A DNA stretch of 36,925 nt from JAGLQA01 sp023135565 (GCA_030639305.1 DAOWCY010000055.1:1-36925); one strand, 5' to 3'. Positions 1-8,312 are shown, numbered from the stretch's first letter. Numbers and translations: made by a program. The notes: a model not told the origin generated them from the sequence alone.

Positions 1-137
1 ATTTTTTGAACTGTTGACAGGTTCAGGGTTCTGAAATATCTTTTGTAAGCCCCCAATAAGGAAAACCAACGTCTATTACTGGACCTTTTTGGTTCCGGCT
101 TGTCCGGGTTGTGGACAGGCCAAAAAGATTCCTAAGC

Positions 138-234
138 AAAAGTTTTGTTCAAACTTTTTTGAAGGTGCGGTATGCCGCGGCCCCCGACGATGAATTCAAT
201 GGGGGCGTCCCCCGGCAGGACCGCCGGAGGCAAG
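138..234 (-). repeat. Palindromic repeat element, TTGCCTCCGGCGG / CAAAACTT family
   Basis: Read on the minus strand, this stretch starts with TTGCCTCCGGCGGTCC and ends in AAAGTTTGAACAAAACTTTT, the same two boundaries seen in copies at 16.6, 26.0 and 33.0 kb. The interior holds small inverted repeats (GGGG-GCGT-CCCC near 201-212 and CGGTATGCCG near 168-177). It lies in the gap before the first gene. The first 137 bases show no gene or other structure I can support. Confidence 0.7.
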
Positions 235-290
235 AATAAGAAAGAGAGATACGGTAGAGAACCTTGTTCGCCGCAATCTCAATTTAAATG

Positions 291-320
291 TTGACAAATT
301 AGGGTCATAAATGATATAAA
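291..320 (+). promoter_or_regulatory. sigma70 promoter with extended -10 for the beta-lactamase-like gene
   Basis: A perfect -35 TTGACA (291-296) is followed after 18 bp by TATAAA (315-320), preceded by the extended -10 dinucleotide TG at 312-313. Transcription would start near 327, and GAGGTG (331-336) sits five bases before the ATG at 342. The same architecture (TTGACA, 18 bp, TG-N-TATAAA) recurs at 8855-8884. Confidence 0.7.
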
Positions 321-341
321 AACACCTTATGAGGTGCAATC

Positions 342-1958
342 ATGAAAAAAACAAACGTAAAGATTATCAAGTGGGCGGCGCCCACAACCCATGAGGGGCC
401 TGGGAAACACGTTCCTGGCCACCTTGACCGAAAAATTTGTTCGTTTAGCAAACTTTCACGAAGTATTAATAACAAAATCAACAAGCTTTTTCCCATCATC
501 TTTTTGGCCTTTCTCCTGGCAGGTTTTTTACCCCTGGCGGCACAGCAGGTGGACGATACCCCTGCCCTTACTGAAGCCCAGGTGAAAAAAATCGAAGATT
601 ATATCCAAAAACAAAAAACAGTGGGAAAAATCCCCGGTATGGCCGTGGTTATCGTTCAAGGCGAACACACGGTTTATGAAAAAGGGTTCGGTTTCGCCGA
701 CATTAAAAAACAAGCACCGGTTACGCCCAAAACGTTGTTTGAATTGGGGTCCAACAGTAAAGCTTTTACCGGTCTGGCAATACTGCAATTAGAAGAAAAA
801 GGGGCGTTGAACTTAGACGACCCGGTGGCAAAATATCTCCCCTGGCTCAAGCTCAAATACCGGGGCCGGGAAATGCCGCTGACTATCGCCCATTTTTTAT
901 ACCAGACCGGCGGCATACCGGTGGAGACTATCGGCTCTATTCCCGAAGCGGAAGGAGACAACGCCTTAGAAAAAACGGTGCGCATATTAGTAGGCATGGA
1001 ACTCACCCACCAGCCGGGGCAAAAGTTCGTTTACGCCACCATCAATTACGATGTGCTGGGGTTGGTGATCCAAAAAATATCGGGTCTGTCCTACGAAGAA
1101 TATATGAAAATAAATGTTATCACGCCTTTGGGGTTGAATAATACTTTTCTTTTTCGCAGGCAAGCCGAAAAAGCGGGTATGGCTACCGGTTATAAACTTT
1201 GCTTAAAAAAACCGGCAGCCTATGACGCGCCGGTATACCGCGGCAACACGCCTGCCGGTTATATTATTTCCAATAGCGGCGACATGGCCCGCTGGCTGAA
1301 AATCCAGGTGGGTGCAGGCAATCTCAGTGCTATCTCTCCGGGTCTGATCGAAAAATCCCGTTTCACCGACCCAAAATTAAAAGATTCCAACTACGGGGCG
1401 GGTTGGATGATGATGCATAATAAGGGATTAATTGGACATGGAGGCAACAATCCCAATTTTTCTTCTTTTATCGGTTTCAGCGACGAAAAAACCGGCGTGG
1501 CGGTATTGGCCAATATAAACAGCAGCTTCACCGCTGGTGTTGGCATGGGTATTTTCGCAATCTTGAGAGGAATAGAACCGGAAGCCCCTGTTCCCGGTAT
1601 GAATATCCGTTTCGATGATTTAGCTTATAAAATAGTCCTATTGTTCGGCCTTTTTGCCCTGATTGCCCTAATACTGTTGATTCGTTCCATTATAAAAATT
1701 GCCCGTGGCAAGAAGAAATTTTCTTTTAACGGCAAAGTGTTGGCCGGTATTATCACAGCCACGCTGCTGCTGGTTCTTTTCGTTTACTTAGTAACTATTT
1801 TGCCCATGTTATTGGGTTTTGACCTGCCTTTAAGTTTTGCTTTTGTCTGGCTGCCCTACACTTTTACCTATGCACTGCTGGTCATCCTGCTGACCGCCTT
1901 TTTGTATTATCTCTTATTCCTCTCCAAAGTACTTTTCCCCCCTGCGCGAAACGGTTAA
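342..1958 (+). CDS. Serine hydrolase, class C beta-lactamase/PBP4* family, with C-terminal membrane module
   Basis: The 538-residue protein has the beta-lactamase-related serine hydrolase fold (PF00144). The nucleophile motif SNSK is at residues 137-140. The second motif region reads YATINY from Y231, so the usual YxN has Thr at its third position. HGG is at 366-368. This family includes D-aminopeptidases, esterases and penicillin-binding proteins; the substrate cannot be told. A hydrophobic signal segment spans about 50-66 and is followed by LAAQQ, a likely cleavage site. Three membrane segments (about 428-451, 465-490, 500-530) follow the catalytic domain, so the enzyme is probably anchored facing the periplasm. 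About 48 residues precede the signal core, which is unusually long. Part of this leader is encoded by a palindromic repeat at 371-395. The start is supported by GAGGTG five bases upstream. The last residues (PARNG) and the stop lie in sequence resembling the repeat CTGCCGCGAAGCGGCTTA. Confidence 0.9.
   Translation: MKKTNVKIIKWAAPTTHEGPGKHVPGHLDRKICSFSKLSRSINNKINKLFPIIFLAFLLAGFLPLAAQQVDDTPALTEAQVKKIEDYIQKQKTVGKIPGMAVVIVQGEHTVYEKGFGFADIKKQAPVTPKTLFELGSNSKAFTGLAILQLEEKGALNLDDPVAKYLPWLKLKYRGREMPLTIAHFLYQTGGIPVETIGSIPEAEGDNALEKTVRILVGMELTHQPGQKFVYATINYDVLGLVIQKISGLSYEEYMKINVITPLGLNNTFLFRRQAEKAGMATGYKLCLKKPAAYDAPVYRGNTPAGYIISNSGDMARWLKIQVGAGNLSAISPGLIEKSRFTDPKLKDSNYGAGWMMMHNKGLIGHGGNNPNFSSFIGFSDEKTGVAVLANINSSFTAGVGMGIFAILRGIEPEAPVPGMNIRFDDLAYKIVLLFGLFALIALILLIRSIIKIARGKKKFSFNGKVLAGIITATLLLVLFVYLVTILPMLLGFDLPLSFAFVWLPYTFTYALLVILLTAFLYYLLFLSKVLFPPARNG
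371..395 (-). repeat. GCC-loop hairpin module inside the N-terminus of the beta-lactamase-like gene
   Basis: On the minus strand this reads CTCATGGGTT, then GTGGGC-GCC-GCCCAC. The foot and the GCC loop match modules at 29707-29731, 2055-2079 and elsewhere, but the stem is different and still perfectly paired. It encodes about eight residues of the unusually long leader and keeps the reading frame. The upstream bases CCCC of the module also match (GGCCCCTCATGG against GCCCCTCATAGG). Confidence 0.65.
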
Positions 1959-1960
1959 AT

Positions 1961-2140
1961 TTGCCTCCGGCGGCCAGAAACCTTTTTGTAAAAAGGTTTC
2001 TGGACTTCCAAAAATTTCTTATGAGCGGTACGCTTTCCTGTTACTCGAAAGTTCCTCATAGGCTGCGGACGCCGTCCGCTTTTTGTAAAAAGGGTTTCGG
2101 ATTCCCAAAAACTTTTTATGAGCGGTACGTTTAGGAGATA
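1961..2140 (+). repeat. Two tandem palindromic repeat modules
   Basis: The first module starts TTGCCTCCGGCGG at 1961 and forms a long perfect hairpin at 1974-2003: CCAGAAACCTTTTT, a single G, then its complement. It ends in CTTCCAAAAATTTCT. A GCC-loop hairpin follows, with foot CTCATAGGCT (2055-2064) and stem GCGGAC-GCC-GTCCGC (2065-2079). A second tail TTCCCAAAAACTTTTTATGAGCGGTACG partly repeats the first. This fills most of the gap between the hydrolase and methyltransferase genes, and the first hairpin could act as a terminator. Confidence 0.8.
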
Positions 2141-2211
2141 AATTTCACCGATTAACGCAGGCTGCATAGAGATTATCGCATATTGATAGGAATTTTAGGA
2201 TCGAATAAATA

Positions 2212-2958
2212 ATGTCATTATATGAAAAAATTTCAAGTTACTACGATATGCTCTTTCCTTTGAAAGAGGCCCGGCTCTCTTTTGTGGGATCTTTTCTAAA
2301 AGAAGGGGGGCAAAAGATTCTCGATGTGGGCTGCGCCACCGGGGAACTGGCTCTCGCTCTAACAGGAAAAGGACACCGGGTGACCGCTTTCGACCTGGAC
2401 GGGGATATGATTCATGCCGCCCGGGAAAAAACCAAAAACCGGGGCCTAAAAGTAGAATTCGTAGAAAAAGATATGGCCGCCCTAGGCAGAGATTTTCGAC
2501 CTGCTTCTTTTGATGCGGTGGTTTGTTTCGGCAATACGCTGGTTCACTTAGAGAACCGGGAAAAGATAGAAGATTTCTTCCGAGGGGTACTAAAAGTTTT
2601 AAAAAAGGGCGGGGTGTTTCTTTTCCAGGTGGTTAATTTCGACCGCGTTCTCAGCGGGGAAATCAAAAAGCTGCCGGTTTTAGAGAACGAAAATTTCACT
2701 TTTTTGCGGGAATATTTTTTACAGGAGGGTACGCGCCGCATCCGCTTCGGCGCCCGCCTGATCCTAAAAAAGGAAGAGAAGGTTTTAGAAAGCAGCACTT
2801 TTCTCTATCCCTTGACTTTCCAGGAAGCGCAAACCGCCCTAAAAAACGCCGGGTTTGCGAAACAACAATTTTTCGGTAACGACAGAAAAACCCCTTTTGA
2901 CAGGGAGCGGAGTCCCGCTTTGATCGCCGCGGGGCTGCGCCGCAGGGAACGCTTTTGA
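2212..2958 (+). CDS. Class I SAM-dependent methyltransferase
   Basis: A 248-residue Rossmann-fold methyltransferase. Motif I is ILDVGCATGELAL (about residues 36-48), followed by an acidic residue for the SAM ribose in VTAFDLD (about 59-65). Motif IV region FDAVVCFGNTLVHL is near 104-117, then a GG turn in LKKGGVFLF. The C-terminal half gives no clue to the acceptor; proteins of this type methylate small molecules, lipids or tRNA. The ATG at 2212 has AGGA eleven bases upstream, so initiation may be weak. No partner gene is evident because repeat clusters flank it on both sides. The final residues (RRRERF) and the stop are encoded by GAACGCTTTTGATTCTAA, a segment duplicated almost exactly at 3018-3037, so the natural C-terminus has probably been altered by the repeat. 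Confidence 0.85.
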   Translation: MSLYEKISSYYDMLFPLKEARLSFVGSFLKEGGQKILDVGCATGELALALTGKGHRVTAFDLDGDMIHAAREKTKNRGLKVEFVEKDMAALGRDFRPASFDAVVCFGNTLVHLENREKIEDFFRGVLKVLKKGGVFLFQVVNFDRVLSGEIKKLPVLENENFTFLREYFLQEGTRRIRFGARLILKKEEKVLESSTFLYPLTFQEAQTALKNAGFAKQQFFGNDRKTPFDRERSPALIAAGLRRRERF

Positions 2959-3130
2959 TTCTAAACCCCGTGCGCACGGGGAGGCGATAAGCGGCTTCGC
3001 CGCAAAAGGCAGCGGGTGAGCGCTTTTGATTCTAAATTATCAAAAGTTTTGATTAAACTTTTTCAAAAGTTTAGCCTCCCCGGCAGGGGCCGCCGGAGGC
3101 TAAGAGGCCGGGTGCGCCGCACCCCCGCCG
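2948..3130. repeat. Composite palindromic repeat cluster
   Basis: It contains GCGCTTTTGATTCTAAA-like segments twice (about 2950 and 3020), a 16-bp perfect palindrome CCCCGTGCGCACGGGG (2965-2980), a GCGGC-TTC-GCCGC hairpin (about 2990-3003), a minus-strand copy of the TTGCCTCCGGCGG/CAAAACTTTTG family (about 3037-3100), and a GCC-loop hairpin GGGTGC-GCC-GCACCC at 3110-3124. It overlaps the last codons of the methyltransferase gene and ends 11 bases before the hydrolase stop codon. Confidence 0.75.
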
Positions 3131-3141
3131 GTGACAACTCG

Positions 3142-3972
3142 TCAGCCTATAAATTTATTTATTGCGCTTGCTACTTGTTCGGGCGTGTCGATAGGCAGGA
3201 AATGAGCGCCCTTTTCGATAATCAGCAGTTTTGATTCTTTGATATCTTTTTCTAAGCGGTGCACATGGGAAATAGGGATATAGGGATCTTTTTTGCCCTG
3301 TATTACCAACGTTGGCACCGGGATATTTTTAATTATCCCGGGATAGTCTTTAAACATGATGTGGGGGCGGCCCCATCTTAAAACACGCAGCAAAGCGGCC
3401 CTGCCCGCTTTCCCGGTGAAACCGCCGGAGAATGCTTCCAGCAATTCGGGAGTGAAGCGGTTTTTGTTGACCAGCCCGCGGCGAATGCCGATTTTGAAGA
3501 GCAGGGAGCGCATGATAAAAACTGAAAATTCCCCTATCCAGGGCAGCCGCACCAATTTCACCAGGACGGGTTCCACAAAATCGGGGTATACGGGCGGGCT
3601 CATCAGCACTAATTTCCGCACGAATTGCGAATATTTCCCCATATAATCCACAGCCACCGAGGAGCCCAGGTCATGGGCTGCCAGGAAGAATTTATCTATG
3701 CCTACGTGCCTGCGCAGCTCATCCAACACATCCGCTCTATTTTTATGAGAAATAGGGCGGTTGCTTTTTTCGGATTGGCCGTAATCGTTCAGGTCGAAAG
3801 TCACCACCCGAAAATTTTTATTTAAGTGTGGCAGCACAGGCAGCCACAGTTCTTTGGCGGTAGGCAGTCCATGAACCAAAATCAGGGGCTGGTCGCCGGT
3901 TCCCGTGTCGGTGTAAGCGATCTCCCCGTGAGACGATTTAAAAAACTTAATGGTTTGTTCTTTTTTAGTCAT
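3142..3972 (-). CDS. Alpha/beta hydrolase, epoxide hydrolase/haloalkane dehalogenase-like
   Basis: A 276-residue cytosolic alpha/beta hydrolase with no signal peptide. The oxyanion motif HGLP is at residues 34-37. The nucleophile elbow reads AHDLGSS with Asp101 where esterases carry Ser, the arrangement of epoxide hydrolases and haloalkane dehalogenases. The probable catalytic acid is Asp229 (GKKDPYIP) and the base is His257 (GAHFLP). A helical cap of about 80 residues lies between about 130 and 210. The Asp nucleophile is seen directly; the choice between epoxide and haloalkane substrates is open. It stands alone between repeat clusters. Its promoter lies so close to the ATG that the transcript may be leaderless. 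Confidence 0.85.
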   Translation of the reverse strand: MTKKEQTIKFFKSSHGEIAYTDTGTGDQPLILVHGLPTAKELWLPVLPHLNKNFRVVTFDLNDYGQSEKSNRPISHKNRADVLDELRRHVGIDKFFLAAHDLGSSVAVDYMGKYSQFVRKLVLMSPPVYPDFVEPVLVKLVRLPWIGEFSVFIMRSLLFKIGIRRGLVNKNRFTPELLEAFSGGFTGKAGRAALLRVLRWGRPHIMFKDYPGIIKNIPVPTLVIQGKKDPYIPISHVHRLEKDIKESKLLIIEKGAHFLPIDTPEQVASAINKFIG

Positions 3973-3978
3973 ACATAT

Positions 3979-4007
3979 ATTTTATTGTAAATCAAAAAAA
4001 ATTTCAA
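3979..4007 (-). promoter_or_regulatory. Promoter for the alpha/beta hydrolase, possibly leaderless
   Basis: On the minus strand the -35 TTGAAA (4007-4002) and -10 TAAAAT (3984-3979) are separated by exactly 17 bp. The start codon is at 3972-3970, so transcription would begin at or within a few bases of the ATG. No Shine-Dalgarno sequence is visible between them. Confidence 0.5.
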
Positions 4008-4376
4008 GGGGTGCGGCGCAGCCATTTTTTGGGGACAGTCAATCATGATGCGGCCTCACCCGGAAACGAGTGAAATACCCCCATTCGCGTGGCGAGAGGT
4101 TAAGCAGTGGTGCTTTTCGACGAGCTAACACACCCCGTCACTTCGGGGCAAAAAACAAAAAAGCCCCTCAGTGCCACCCCTCTCCAGAGGGGAATTTTGG
4201 CTTTTCGATCATCAAACGCCCGTCTCTTTTGCTTTTTCTCTGTGCCCTCTGTACTACTTACGGGGAAAAATCTTGTTTTTTCACGAAGATTTTTTAAAAT
4301 GAAACCAATGTTTCAGATGACTTATAGGTTGCGGATGCCATCCGCCTCTGTGGGTAATCTCATGGCAGGCTAAATA
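4008..4376. other. Intergenic region with degenerate repeats
   Basis: No gene is supported here. The stretch holds TTTTGGGGACAGTC (about 4024-4037), which resembles the GGGACAG motif flanking the transposase at 24-25 kb. It also holds two hairpins, CCCCGTCACTTCGGGG (about 4133-4148) and CCCCTCTCCAGAGGGG (about 4177-4192). A GCC-loop module with foot CTTATAGGTT and stem GCGGAT-GCC-ATCCGC lies at 4321-4345. That stem differs from the one at 2065-2079 by one compensated C-G to T-A pair. Confidence 0.6.
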
Positions 4377-7300
4377 TTATTCCTCGAGTTTAGCTGCCGC
4401 GGCTTCGATCAATTCTTTGAACCCGGTTTCGCTGTGTATCTCAACTGTCAGCGTATTCATATCCCTGAGAATATCGGTCAGCCGGGGCAAATATTCCCGG
4501 ATACCGGCATAAAGGTCGATGTCTTCCCTGAAACCATCCAGGTATTCGGAGGAAACACTTTTCATTTTATTATCCAGGGCTTTTTTCTTTTCTTCCCAGT
4601 ATTGAACATAATTAAGGCGATCCACTGGGTCGTATATTTTAGCATCCGCCAATACAATCGGGAAGATACGGTCATAAAAGCCACCGCTCTTTGCTGTTTG
4701 CATTAACTCGAACATGCAGTTCATGGATTCCAGGTATTTATTGGAAATCACCACGATAACACATTTCCCGCGCCCGATTTGCTCCATAAATTCCTTGATG
4801 CGCCCTTTGAAACCTAAATCGCGTTTATCACGGGTGATAGTGATTCCTTTTTCTTTAAATGCAATGTCCAACCGGTTAGCGATCTCTTCACTCTCCCCGC
4901 CCCAGGCATAGGATATAAATATTTCCTTTACCGGTTGGGGTTCCCTTTTGGGTCTCGAATCCGCATGCCTGTGAAGCGGATCTTCGTTTTTTTCCAAATC
5001 AAGGTCTCTTGTTATGAAATCATCTAACAGGGGCAGTACCTCCACATCCTCGAAACTCTCGTCGCATTGTACCTGGAATTGTTTGTGGCGTAACCGTTTT
5101 TTTAACTTCTCCAACCTGTAATAATGCGGTTCTATGCTGTCTTTACATCGGGAACAATTGCAGGGGATCAACTTGTCTAATTTTATTCGTTTGAAGGAGT
5201 CGTTAATTTTATCTAATTCATAGGCTGCGATGGTCATCAACTCTTTTTTGTTTTGCCCCGATACGCGGATGACAATCTCCCGTTTCCCGTAATTTTCTAT
5301 AACCTCGGCCTTTGCTTCCCCCTTTTGCAAAATAACCCCGCTTCTCCAGGCATATTTTTGTTCGGCGATAAATTCATGGGTTTCCACGATAAACCGGGAG
5401 AGTATTCCTTTGGGCATAAATTCGTATCGATAACGCATGATAAGGTTTTGCCGGTTTTCCCATGGATACTCCGGCGCATTGGCGCTGAGTAATTGGGGAG
5501 CGATATATCCGCCGCTGTTCCTGATCTTGTAGCATAGTTTGAAATTAATCATTAATTGCAGCAACTCATCCTGCATGCCGGCGTATTTTTCCTCGTTCCA
5601 GATTTTTTTTAGGTCCTCTCGTTTGAATTTGCCCAGGCTGCCGATGACCCCGGGATTGTCCAGCACTTTATAGACCGCGTCCGTGCCCCAGGTGGGGTTC
5701 AATATTACGGTCTTTTTTAACAGCGGATCATCCTGAAAATGCAGGCAGACGCCCAGGTCATGCAGGTAGCCGCTTAATTGCAGTTTATCTTCGAGCCTGT
5801 CGAAACCGTTTTTTTCGCAGATGCCCAGGAATTCACCCAGGTTGATGTAATTGCGGGTCTCGTTTTCCAGGCTTTCTCTCACCTTGACCCAGGTTTTGGG
5901 CAGTTCGACCCCGATGTGAGGCAGGTTGGAGATGTAAAGTTCGATTGCTTTTAAGATTTCGGGTAAACCCCGGTTGGTGGCCAGGTTGGCGGCCAGTGTC
6001 TCTTTGAGATTGGCAAATTGCCCGCGTAACTGGTTTTCATTGATCTGGCGGCAGCGGTCCTGTTTTTCATTTTTGATGATCAGCAGCGGCGAATTGTCGC
6101 TCAACATTTCCACTACGTTGAGCCAATAATAAAAATCCGTATCTTCTTTGCGGGTATCCGCAATTAGGGTATAGAGAGATCGTTTTGTCAGGAAAAATTG
6201 GTGCGTGGCATGATATATCTCCTGCCCACCGAAGTCCCAGATATTAACACGGAAGTTTTTATTTCCCTTAAAAGGAAATTCCCACCTGAAAACATCGATA
6301 CCTTCGGTGGTGGGTTCATCCTCTGCCAGCACATAGTCTTTGTTTTCGATTTTTTTAGCCAGGGTAGTTTTGCCTGCCCCGCCTTCGCCTACGATAAGCA
6401 GTTTGGCCTCGTACAGGTGATCTTTTTCTTTTTCAAGTTGGCGGAAGTAATTCCTGATTCCTTCAAGATTTGTTTTTCCTTCCTTATCAAAAACAACTTC
6501 AGGCGGCGGAGTTTCGATGGGATTTTTTTCCAACCAGAGGGTCTCCAGGTTTTGTATTTTTGCAATGGCTTCGGGAACAGTGGTTAATTGATTGTAGCTT
6601 AAATGGAGCGAAGTTAGGTTTTGCATTTTTGCTATGGCTTCGGGAACAGTGGTTAATTGGTTGCCACTTAAATAGAGTTTCGTTAATTTTTGCATTTTTG
6701 CTATGGCTTCGGGAACAGTGGTGAATTTATTGAAGTTTAAATCGAGTCGCGTTAAGTTTTGCAGATTTGCTATGGTTTCGGGAACAGTGGTTAATTGATT
6801 ATAGTATAAATTGAGCGAAGTTAGGTTTTGCAGTTTTGCTATGGCTTCGGGAACAGTGGTTAATTGATTGTTGCTTAAATCGAGATACGTCAAGTTTTGT
6901 AGATTTGCTATGGCTTCGGGAACAGTGGTGAATTTATTGCGGCTTAAATCGAGTTTCGTTAATTTTTGCAGTTTTGTTATGGTTTCGGGAACAGTGGTTA
7001 ATTGATTGAAGCTTAAATCGAGTTTCGTTAAGTTTTGTAGTTTTGCTATAGCTTCGGGAACTGTGGTTAATTTATTGTGGCTTAAATCGAGTTTCGTTAA
7101 TTTTTGCAGATTTGCTATGCCGTCAGGAACAGTGGTTAATTTATTGGAGTGCAATCTGAGTATCGTCAAGTTTTGGAGTTTTGTTATGGTTTCGGGAATA
7201 GTAGTGAATTGATTGAAGCCTAAAACGAGCGAAGTTAGGTTTTGCAGATTAGTTATGGCCTCGGGGACAGTGGTTAATTCATTGGCACGTAAATCGAGAT

Positions 7301-7526
7301 ACGTTAAATTTCGCATTTTTGCTATGGCTTCGGGAACAGTGGTTAATTTATTGTGCCCTAAATTCAACACTTCCAGGCGCTCCAAATCAAAAACTTCAGC
7401 GGGGATTTGGGTTAATCGTTCCTTTCCATAACTAGACTCACCGCTTAAATCCAATGTCTTCAGTTGTTTCTCTCCCGCTTCCTTTATTTTTTGTTTAATC
7501 TTTTTAAGGTATTCTTCGGATGGCAT
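4377..7526 (-). CDS. Roco protein: leucine-rich repeats, Roc GTPase, COR, C-terminal TIR
   Basis: A 1049-residue multidomain protein. Residues about 17-350 hold a capping repeat plus 13 leucine-rich repeats of 23 residues (LxxLxLxxNxLTTVPEAIAK). A Roc Ras-like GTPase follows with P-loop GEGGAGKTT (380-388, Lys386), switch II DFGGQE, and a G4-like stretch IKNEKQDR instead of canonical NKxD. The COR region follows, with a CNCSRC cysteine cluster near 784-789. The C-terminus (from about 868) is a TIR domain starting EIFISYAW. Glu940 in CMFELMQ occupies the position of the catalytic Glu of NADase TIRs. Bacterial Roco proteins are intracellular signalling GTPases; TIR domains that cleave NAD+ drive abortive-infection defence. 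A sensor (LRR)-switch (Roc-COR)-effector (TIR) design is a reasonable inference. GAGGTG lies seven bases before the ATG, a promoter is at 7576-7604, and a phased 21-bp array lies upstream. Confidence 0.93.
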   Translation of the reverse strand: MPSEEYLKKIKQKIKEAGEKQLKTLDLSGESSYGKERLTQIPAEVFDLERLEVLNLGHNKLTTVPEAIAKMRNLTYLDLRANELTTVPEAITNLQNLTSLVLGFNQFTTIPETITKLQNLTILRLHSNKLTTVPDGIANLQKLTKLDLSHNKLTTVPEAIAKLQNLTKLDLSFNQLTTVPETITKLQKLTKLDLSRNKFTTVPEAIANLQNLTYLDLSNNQLTTVPEAIAKLQNLTSLNLYYNQLTTVPETIANLQNLTRLDLNFNKFTTVPEAIAKMQKLTKLYLSGNQLTTVPEAIAKMQNLTSLHLSYNQLTTVPEAIAKIQNLETLWLEKNPIETPPPEVVFDKEGKTNLEGIRNYFRQLEKEKDHLYEAKLLIVGEGGAGKTTLAKKIENKDYVLAEDEPTTEGIDVFRWEFPFKGNKNFRVNIWDFGGQEIYHATHQFFLTKRSLYTLIADTRKEDTDFYYWLNVVEMLSDNSPLLIIKNEKQDRCRQINENQLRGQFANLKETLAANLATNRGLPEILKAIELYISNLPHIGVELPKTWVKVRESLENETRNYINLGEFLGICEKNGFDRLEDKLQLSGYLHDLGVCLHFQDDPLLKKTVILNPTWGTDAVYKVLDNPGVIGSLGKFKREDLKKIWNEEKYAGMQDELLQLMINFKLCYKIRNSGGYIAPQLLSANAPEYPWENRQNLIMRYRYEFMPKGILSRFIVETHEFIAEQKYAWRSGVILQKGEAKAEVIENYGKREIVIRVSGQNKKELMTIAAYELDKINDSFKRIKLDKLIPCNCSRCKDSIEPHYYRLEKLKKRLRHKQFQVQCDESFEDVEVLPLLDDFITRDLDLEKNEDPLHRHADSRPKREPQPVKEIFISYAWGGESEEIANRLDIAFKEKGITITRDKRDLGFKGRIKEFMEQIGRGKCVIVVISNKYLESMNCMFELMQTAKSGGFYDRIFPIVLADAKIYDPVDRLNYVQYWEEKKKALDNKMKSVSSEYLDGFREDIDLYAGIREYLPRLTDILRDMNTLTVEIHSETGFKELIEAAAAKLEE
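6530..7400 (-). repeat. 69-bp tandem repeats coding for the leucine-rich repeats
   Basis: The block GCTTCGGGAACAGTGG (plus strand) recurs every 69 bp about a dozen times, for example near 6569, 6638, 6707 and onward. Each unit encodes one 23-residue LRR. The high nucleotide identity between units, concentrated in the TTVPEAIAK part, points to recent expansion or homogenisation by recombination. Variation sits mainly in the LDLSxN face. Confidence 0.9.
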
Positions 7527-7575
7527 TGTAATACACCTCTATGTCTATGTCTCTTTTCTTATGAATCATAACCTT

Positions 7576-7604
7576 ATTTTATAGGAAACAGGAATGAATA
7601 TCAA
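7576..7604 (-). promoter_or_regulatory. Promoter of the Roco-TIR gene
   Basis: On the minus strand, -35 TTGATA (7604-7599) and -10 TAAAAT (7581-7576) are 17 bp apart. Transcription would start near 7569, giving a leader of about 43 bases containing the GAGGTG ribosome site (7539-7534). The 21-bp phased array begins about 85 bp upstream of the -35. Confidence 0.55.
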
Positions 7605-7687
7605 GAGAGAGGAGCAGCGGGGAAATTAAAAAAAACCGGGGTTGTTTTTTTGAGCTTCTGGCTTGGAGCCTGTGATAATGCGAATTT

Positions 7688-8108
7688 TACCCGCCGCGCC
7701 CTAATGAGATACCGGGCTAAAAAGCCAATATACCGGCAAAATTTCGACTCATACCGGGTTGAAATCTTTATATACCGGCTTAAGATGGATGTATACCGGG
7801 TTAACTTCTCGATCTACCATCTTAACTTTGTGATCTACTGCCTAAACTTCATGCTATACGGGCTAAACTTCGTGCCATACGGCCTAAACTTCGTGATATA
7901 CCATGTAAACTTGACCCTTTCCGAAAAAAACTCACCCCTTACGGCCCTAAAGCCAGCCCTTACGCAAGATATCTCATGCCTTACGGCTGTAAAGACTGCC
8001 CTTACGCGAAAAAAATCATTCATTACGCAAAAAAAAAGATGCAATACGTAAAAAAAAACATGCCTTACGTCTCAAACGCCCTCTTTACCAAAAAAAGAAG
8101 GCCCTCAC
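7688..8108. repeat. Array of about 19 degenerate 21-bp units phased on TAC(C/G)G
   Basis: The trinucleotide TAC recurs at 7688, 7710, 7731, 7752, 7773, 7794, 7815, 7836, 7857, 7878 and 7899. After a degenerate unit (TCC at 7920), it resumes at 7940, 7961, 7982, 8003, 8024, 8045, 8066 and 8086. Spacing is 21 bp almost throughout, with slips of one base at 7940 and 8086. A typical unit is TACGGNCTAAACTTCGTG. In the distal half the unit becomes TACGC plus an A-tract, also in phase. A plus-strand frame from TTG 7650 or ATG 7704 reads through it as heptads (YxLNFxI) but lacks a ribosome site, so I treat it as non-coding with moderate confidence. Bases 8109-8312 show nothing further. Confidence 0.8.
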
Positions 8109-8312
8109 GCGGCGCAGGGTCAAGCTTAAGGCGTATAGGGTGTCTTTTTTCGGTAAATGATGGTTTTTTTTACTGACAGGGCCGGTTTATCACGTAATGG
8201 AGTAATTTTTTTATGTAAATATAGGATTTTACATAAACAAGGCAGCTTCTTACATCCCCCCACAGCCTCCCCGCACAGCGATTCCCCGGCGGAGAAGCGA
8301 GGAGAAAAGCCT

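Noticed and set aside
7650..8051. Protein-coding gene of 133 residues with YxLNFxI heptads
   Set aside because: It starts with TTG after a T-run with no ribosome site, and the unit register slips at 7940. The open frame is a by-product of the 21-bp period, which keeps several frames open. It is kept as an alternative in the array entry.
7688..8108. CRISPR array
   Set aside because: The units are only 21 bp, degenerate throughout and contiguous; there is no constant repeat alternating with unique spacers and no cas gene nearby.
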